Assembly: GCA_947561715.1 (NCBI GenBank)
Contig: OX387203.1
Coordinates: forward strand, 310,001-374,000
DNA: 64,000 nt
Direction: 5' to 3'
From: Ascidia mentula
Taxonomy: Eukaryota; Chordata; Ascidiacea; Phlebobranchia; Ascidiidae
The notes under the pieces are model-generated. The model was not told the DNA's origin and searched no databases. It saw only the letters and a program-made list of their open reading frames with translations. The stretch's first letter is position 1; each line of letters starts with the position of its first letter. Positions 59,501-64,000 of the stretch are shown here, piece by piece. A program made the position numbers and the translations under genes.

Positions 59501-62166
59501 TAAACTAAACAAAAAAGAGAGAGCTAGTATGCTTCGAACACTACTACGTCCACCATCAGTGCCACTTGAGAAGGACATTAAACTATTCTTACTTTTTACA
59601 ATAAATTTAACTCCATATTGATTAAGATTGATGGAGTTGATTCCGTTCTGCTTACTCCCAGTGAACTGATTCGAGTCCCCAGCTTCAATGAATTCTACAT
59701 TACCTCCATCAGATGCCTAACATGACAAACAAACATAGAAATATAAACACACAAAGCACTAGCTTAAACACAGGATCCTTGTGTGAAAATCATCACAGAA
59801 AGTGATCGCTAGGTCAGCATATGCAGTTTATGGTTAACATTGTCATTTTCCATAGAAAAGTTACAAAATTATTAGGTGTGGAATTACACAAGAACATGAG
59901 ACAAACCTGTATTACACCAGAATGTATAGCAGCTAGACACACAGCTGAATCCATGTGGTACAAGTTTGTCCCAATTACAGCATGGTCTTTGCTCACATAA
60001 CAATCAGGTGGGCATGTAACCAAGAAATAAGGGAGAGATATTTGACGACCTGCTTTGTGACAGGAAATGTATTCACCTGAAAATAAAATCATGTTTTAAA
60101 AAATGTTGGTCTTGTAGCTTTGTAATTAGAGTTTAGAAACTTCAAATAGTAGTTGTGCAAACAAGTTTTTAAATCACCATTTGCAGGTTGTTCAACTGAG
60201 GTTCTTCCAAGACGAGGGACTATTCGCATTGCGGTCATTATAGCATCTTTAAATGCTTGTGGGACTAAACAACAAAAATTTTGAGCTGGGATCCCAGCTA
60301 AGTCCATTTTTAACATCAAGATACCTTCAATAGATTCCACAGTTGCAATAACCTTCTGACTTGCAAGGTAATTTTTTAACATAAATTGGACCATGCCAAG
60401 GTCATTGGGTCCAATCAATGACAAAAAAGCAGCATTTTTGGAAGGTATGGCAAGACATTGAAACACCAACCGAACTACTTTTCGCGATCCTAATACTTTG
60501 TACTGTAAACAATTAACCAGATTTAAAAATTTAATTGCGTTTCTTACAAACAAATTGTGAAAAAAGTTTATTGCTAATATTTGCCCAAACCTAAAATGTA
60601 TCTTTCAGTAACAAATACAAAGCTGAGGCGGAATTTATCTTGATTATATTTTATCAACATCTATTGTAAAAGGTCATTGTGTTTGCTGGCATAGCAGCCA
60701 AGCTGGATCAGCCACTTTGTACCAACAAGTCAGAGATCTGAAAAATCAAGCTTCCGGTGAGGTTTGAACTCACAACCCTTGGCTTAAGTTCATTAAGCTA
60801 CAAGTGCTCAGCATTCAGCTGAATGATACCAACCCAACTATGATAAAAACGTAAAAAAAATGTTGTCAAAGATTTTAGTCACATAGAAAAAAGCAATTTT
60901 ACTTCTGTATTTTTATCTGATCCATTTAAACTGGCTGGAAGTGACCATGTAAGTGATGTAACAGTTCGATTCATGACTTCATAAACAGTCACATCATAAG
61001 GAACCTGGGATAATGCTTGAATGGAAGAAATGGAAAATCCTTCAACTTCAAAAGAAACTTGTAACTGTAAACAATTCATTAGTTTATAAATACTAAATGT
61101 TGCAAGCAATTATACCGTTGGCAACACAGATTCTTGAATAGTTGCAGACTGTTTAGAATTGAGATCTGACATTAGTTCATTCCAGACAATGTCGTGTCCT
61201 GCAACTTTTTCTATTCTAAGAGCACTTTGAAACATTGGAAGTGCAACTTCAGAATCCAAATATTCTTTCTCTGCTTTCATTGCTGCAATTTGTGGATCTT
61301 CTGGGATACCTGGATAATTATAATGTGAGTAAGAGGTAGAAAAAAACAGACAATACAAAATGGCACTAACTTAAAGCAATGACAAATGTTGTAATGCCCA
61401 CCAAAAATCCACAAACAGACATAATTATAAACATTCGTTTTGGAGTAAGCATGAAACTTCTTTCACGTGAAAGTTCCACATGGATTTCATGACCTATGTA
61501 ACATTAAAATCTTAGTAAGTTTAGCGTAAGTCAGTACACAAATATTTGAAGCACCTTGATTATTATAGTCTCCAGAAATAGCTGGATGAACTGATTTGAT
61601 TTCATGATCACTTGTGTTAGATGAGGAGGTATTTGAGTAAGCTTTTGCAGCTTTTCTAGCATTATGCCCAAACAGGTAAACATCTCCTGAAAATATTAGT
61701 TTAAATGTGGTCTGGACACTTCCATTTTTATGTAAAAAATTTCATTTGAATTTGTATGATTTTGTTTTGTGCAATGCGCTAGGCTACTGTGTAAATATAC
61801 ATGATTGTAGAAATGTTAACAAGCAGTGTAAGATAGAACAATTTCATCAGATTTTATCATACTTGCAACATTAAAAACGCTGAATGACAAAGCGGAACTG
61901 TATTCTGTTGCAGTTGAACTGGTTGTCTGATCTGTGAAGGTAAAGAAAATGTCAGATATGACTTAAACAATAAATTTTTATCTCAAAACCAATGTGCAGA
62001 CCACAATGTACATCTATCTCATTGATTTTGTAACGGATTACGTCATTACGTAGTTTGGCGGGAAGTTGTTTTTAAAGTTGGATTAAAACGTTGTATTACC
62101 TGGCACGAAACACGGTTCCGAACTTGTTCCAACTGAGCGTTTCGTTACATTACTTGTTCTGGACAT
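53540..62166 (-). CDS. Type II membrane serine protease with LCCL and vWA-like domains
   Basis: I traced 27 exons from ATG 62166 to the stop at 53540; all phases agree and give 1206 residues. Order: cytoplasmic tail (1-108); one TM, MFIIMSVCGFLVGITTFVIA (about 110-130); unrecognised ectodomain; LCCL domain (about 358-455, exons 59907-60076 and 59593-59716, with CPPDCY and VCLAAIHSGVIQ); a region that could be SEA-like; vWA-like domain (about 630-832, exons 58441-57285, with KLLIVMSQF and ERGVNIAYVGYN); Cys-containing linker; serine protease (about 935-1206). The protease has activation site K/IVGG, His in VTAAHC (exon 55566-55752), Asp in YDLALL (55163-55316) and Ser in GDSGGP (53540-53743), so the triad is complete. 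It is predicted to be a cell-surface protease on a large adhesive or scaffold ectodomain. I know no named family with this order. Confidence 0.85.
60687..60810 (-). mobile_element. Truncated second copy of the tRNA-derived SINE
   Basis: On the minus strand the sequence has the B-box region (GTGAGTTCAAACCTCACCGG), AGCTTGATTTTTCA and GTGGCTGATCCAGCTTGGCT, matching the element at 6066-6329. The 3' part of that longer copy is missing. It lies in intron 6 of the LCCL-vWA-protease gene. Confidence 0.75.
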
Positions 62167-62565
62167 TTTAACATTTCCATTGCAATAAAGCAGGGTAGGA
62201 TCAGTCAATTTTCATCAAGTGTCCTCACAATAAAAATCAAAAAGAAAAGTTGTCTGCCTGGACGATTATGACGTAACACCCATGTCTGTTTAGGCACAAA
62301 AGTCACAACGGTTGGAAATTTTTTTTTTATGTTTTTTTACTTGTTTTTATTTTTAATAATTTTAATAAAAAAGTAAATCAACTTATGAAGTGCTAAATGT
62401 GGTAATGAATAAAATGTCGCATTTTATTGAAAGTGAAAATTTAACAACTGTCATGTGACGAATAATAAGGGAAAGTCCCTGGGTAAACTTTCGGTAAACA
62501 AGAAGCAAAGCACGGAATAAAAAAAGAACACCAACAATTATTCTGTGGCACAAATTTGTTGAAAA
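62167..62565. promoter_or_regulatory. Divergent promoter region between the protease gene and WDSUB1
   Basis: The ATGs of the two opposite-strand genes are 399 bp apart, so both 5' UTRs and promoters must lie within this AT-rich interval. No TATA box or specific binding site was assigned. Confidence 0.6.
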
Positions 62566-64000
62566 ATGCCAGAACTCTGTAAACTAAAGGGTCACACAAA
62601 GGAAGTTAATTGCTGCGCATTTTCAAACGATTATTTCGTCACTTGCTCTGGTAAGTTGCCACAAATCCAACTTACCTATGATGAAAAATGCATTCATTCT
62701 TTTGTCGTTTTACTTTGTATCGGGCAAAATTTGCAAATTATTTTGAAGGAATAATTCCCATGTAATTTGAGATGTGTGAAAGGATTGAATCAAGCGAGCA
62801 GTGATGTTACTAAAGAAATTTTGTCTACTCATTTATTCTTGTTTCAGGTGACAAGTCTGTAAGAGTTTACCAAGTTGGGAGTTTTAAAGAGCTTCCATAC
62901 TCTCCAATAACTGCTTTCAAATATGGAGTCAACCATGTCTCGTTCAATGCTGATGGTACAGTTCTTGCCGCAGCAGGGACAGATGGAAATGCTCATCTAT
63001 TTAAATTAACTGACCAAGAGGCCAAGGTGTTTAACTTTCTGCATCATGGCCACCAATACAAACATGAAAGCATGCTTTTGCAAACTAGTGTTTGTTTTCG
63101 TCTGATTATTTCAAATGCTAACAGGCTGGCAGTGATTTTTATTTCTTAAATGTTACATATTCACCGCAAATTACTCCAAGTCAAATTGTTGTGTTCTTTT
63201 TAGGTGTTCATCATATTTCGACACTCTGGCACCAACACTTTGCAAGTGTGTACCTTTTCTAACGACTCAAAATTCTTGGTGTCCGGATCTGCTGATGGTT
63301 CCATTGCAGTTTGGGATGTTGACAAGAAAAAACTAATCAAGTAAAATTTTGTTTTACAGTCTCTCAAATTGAAATTAACATAGTATTGGTTTTTGTGTGT
63401 TTGACAAGACTAACCGCTTGTTTTGTAACTTGCAACTGTAGTTTGTGTGGGGTCAACTTTCCTTCTCATTTTTATGTATCACAGGGAAATCTCTGGCCAT
63501 GCTGAAGGAATGGTTCATGCAGCTGCATTTACACCTTGTGACTTGTATCTTATGACAGGATCGACCTTGGGTGACCTTCGTGTGTGGAACATGTGGAATA
63601 ATACCATGCAGGTAAATACCATGACCTTTGGAGCTGTAGATGTAATATACGTAAACTGTACAATACAAAACCTTTTGAATATTAAGATGCTGGATTTAAT
63701 GAATCATTTAATATTTTTTATTTATGTTAACTTTATTACAGCCAGTGTTGTTGAAACAAGCACACGAAGATGGGGTTTCATCCTGTGGAGTTTCATGCAT
63801 TGTGTTTTCTCCCACGTTTCACTCTTCAGGTACCACCCAATATCGACGGACAATTTAACAAATTGCTTTAAATTAAATAGCAGTTCAACTTATCACAATT
63901 GGTTTTCGTGTTTTGCAGTTAGCGATCCCCAGCGATGCTATCTAGTGGCATCATGTGGTCATGACAACAAGATTAAACTGTGGATATTTGAAGTTGCAGG
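62566..64000 (+). CDS. WDSUB1: WD repeat, SAM and U-box protein (WDSUB1-like), 5' part
   Basis: Six exons are in the window (62566-62650, 62848-63026, 63204-63340, 63485-63611, 63742-63829, 63919 to beyond the edge), all in frame. They encode about five WD40 blades, for example KEVNCCAFSNDYFVTCSGDK, VSGSADGSIAVWDVDKK and MTGSTLGDLRVWN. The opening HTKEVNCCAFS, FKELPYSPITAF and LVASCGHDNKIKLWI match the WDSUB1 pattern as I remember the human protein (VNCCAFS, FTELPHSPL, LASCGQD...KIW). Family members end with a SAM domain and a U-box, making them candidate E3 ubiquitin ligases; those parts would lie beyond 64000. The identification rests on the WD region alone. Confidence 0.8.

Noticed and set aside
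1-64000. Endogenous retrovirus, LTR element or Polinton
   Set aside because: No long terminal repeats or capsid, envelope, integrase or polymerase frames were recognised; the only retrotransposon coding sequence is a LINE 3' end.

Overview
The window is animal DNA, and the gene content points to a tunicate of the genus Ciona. It has compact genes with many short introns. It carries one engrailed homeobox gene with divergent EH motifs, a WDSUB1-like gene, tandem OATP transporters, an NACHT-LRR gene and small dispersed repeats. I cannot decide the species from the sequence. Most gene models below were built by hand from splice sites; they keep reading frame across all exons, which is strong internal support, but no transcript was available.

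Layout. 0.8-1.8 kb: a claudin/PMP22-like four-TM gene (minus). 2.4-11.2 kb: a large CACTA-like DNA transposon with CACTG ends and dense TTGGGTA subterminal repeats. It holds two divergent genes: an apparently intact 853-aa zinc-finger transposase (minus) and a SAM-domain partner (plus). A tRNA-derived SINE, a 1.6-kb hAT element and a hAT MITE sit inside it, each with a clear target-site duplication; the hAT copy splits the partner gene. 12.5-30.2 kb: two tandem SLCO/OATP genes (plus) with the same 12-exon structure. The first looks intact; the second has a premature stop and a LINE insertion. Between them, on the minus strand, lie an NLR gene and a small downstream ORF only 28 bp away.

30.8-50.2 kb: five secreted three-finger (Ly6/uPAR-like) genes, all plus strand and all with the same four-exon structure. 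The engrailed gene (40.8-42.5 kb) sits between members four and five, and an orphan signal-peptide exon lies at 45.06 kb. The flanks of engrailed are long and non-coding and could hold its enhancers. 53.5-62.2 kb: a 27-exon minus-strand gene for a 1206-aa predicted type II membrane protein that combines an LCCL domain, a von Willebrand A-like domain and a C-terminal serine protease. It shares a 399-bp divergent promoter region with a WDSUB1 gene that runs off the window end.

Most worth a second look: the LCCL-vWA-protease architecture, the three-finger cluster around engrailed with a minisatellite that has copied a splice donor, the two-gene CACTA-like element, and the NLR with its tightly linked downstream ORF. 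No retroviral, LTR or Polinton-like element was recognised.
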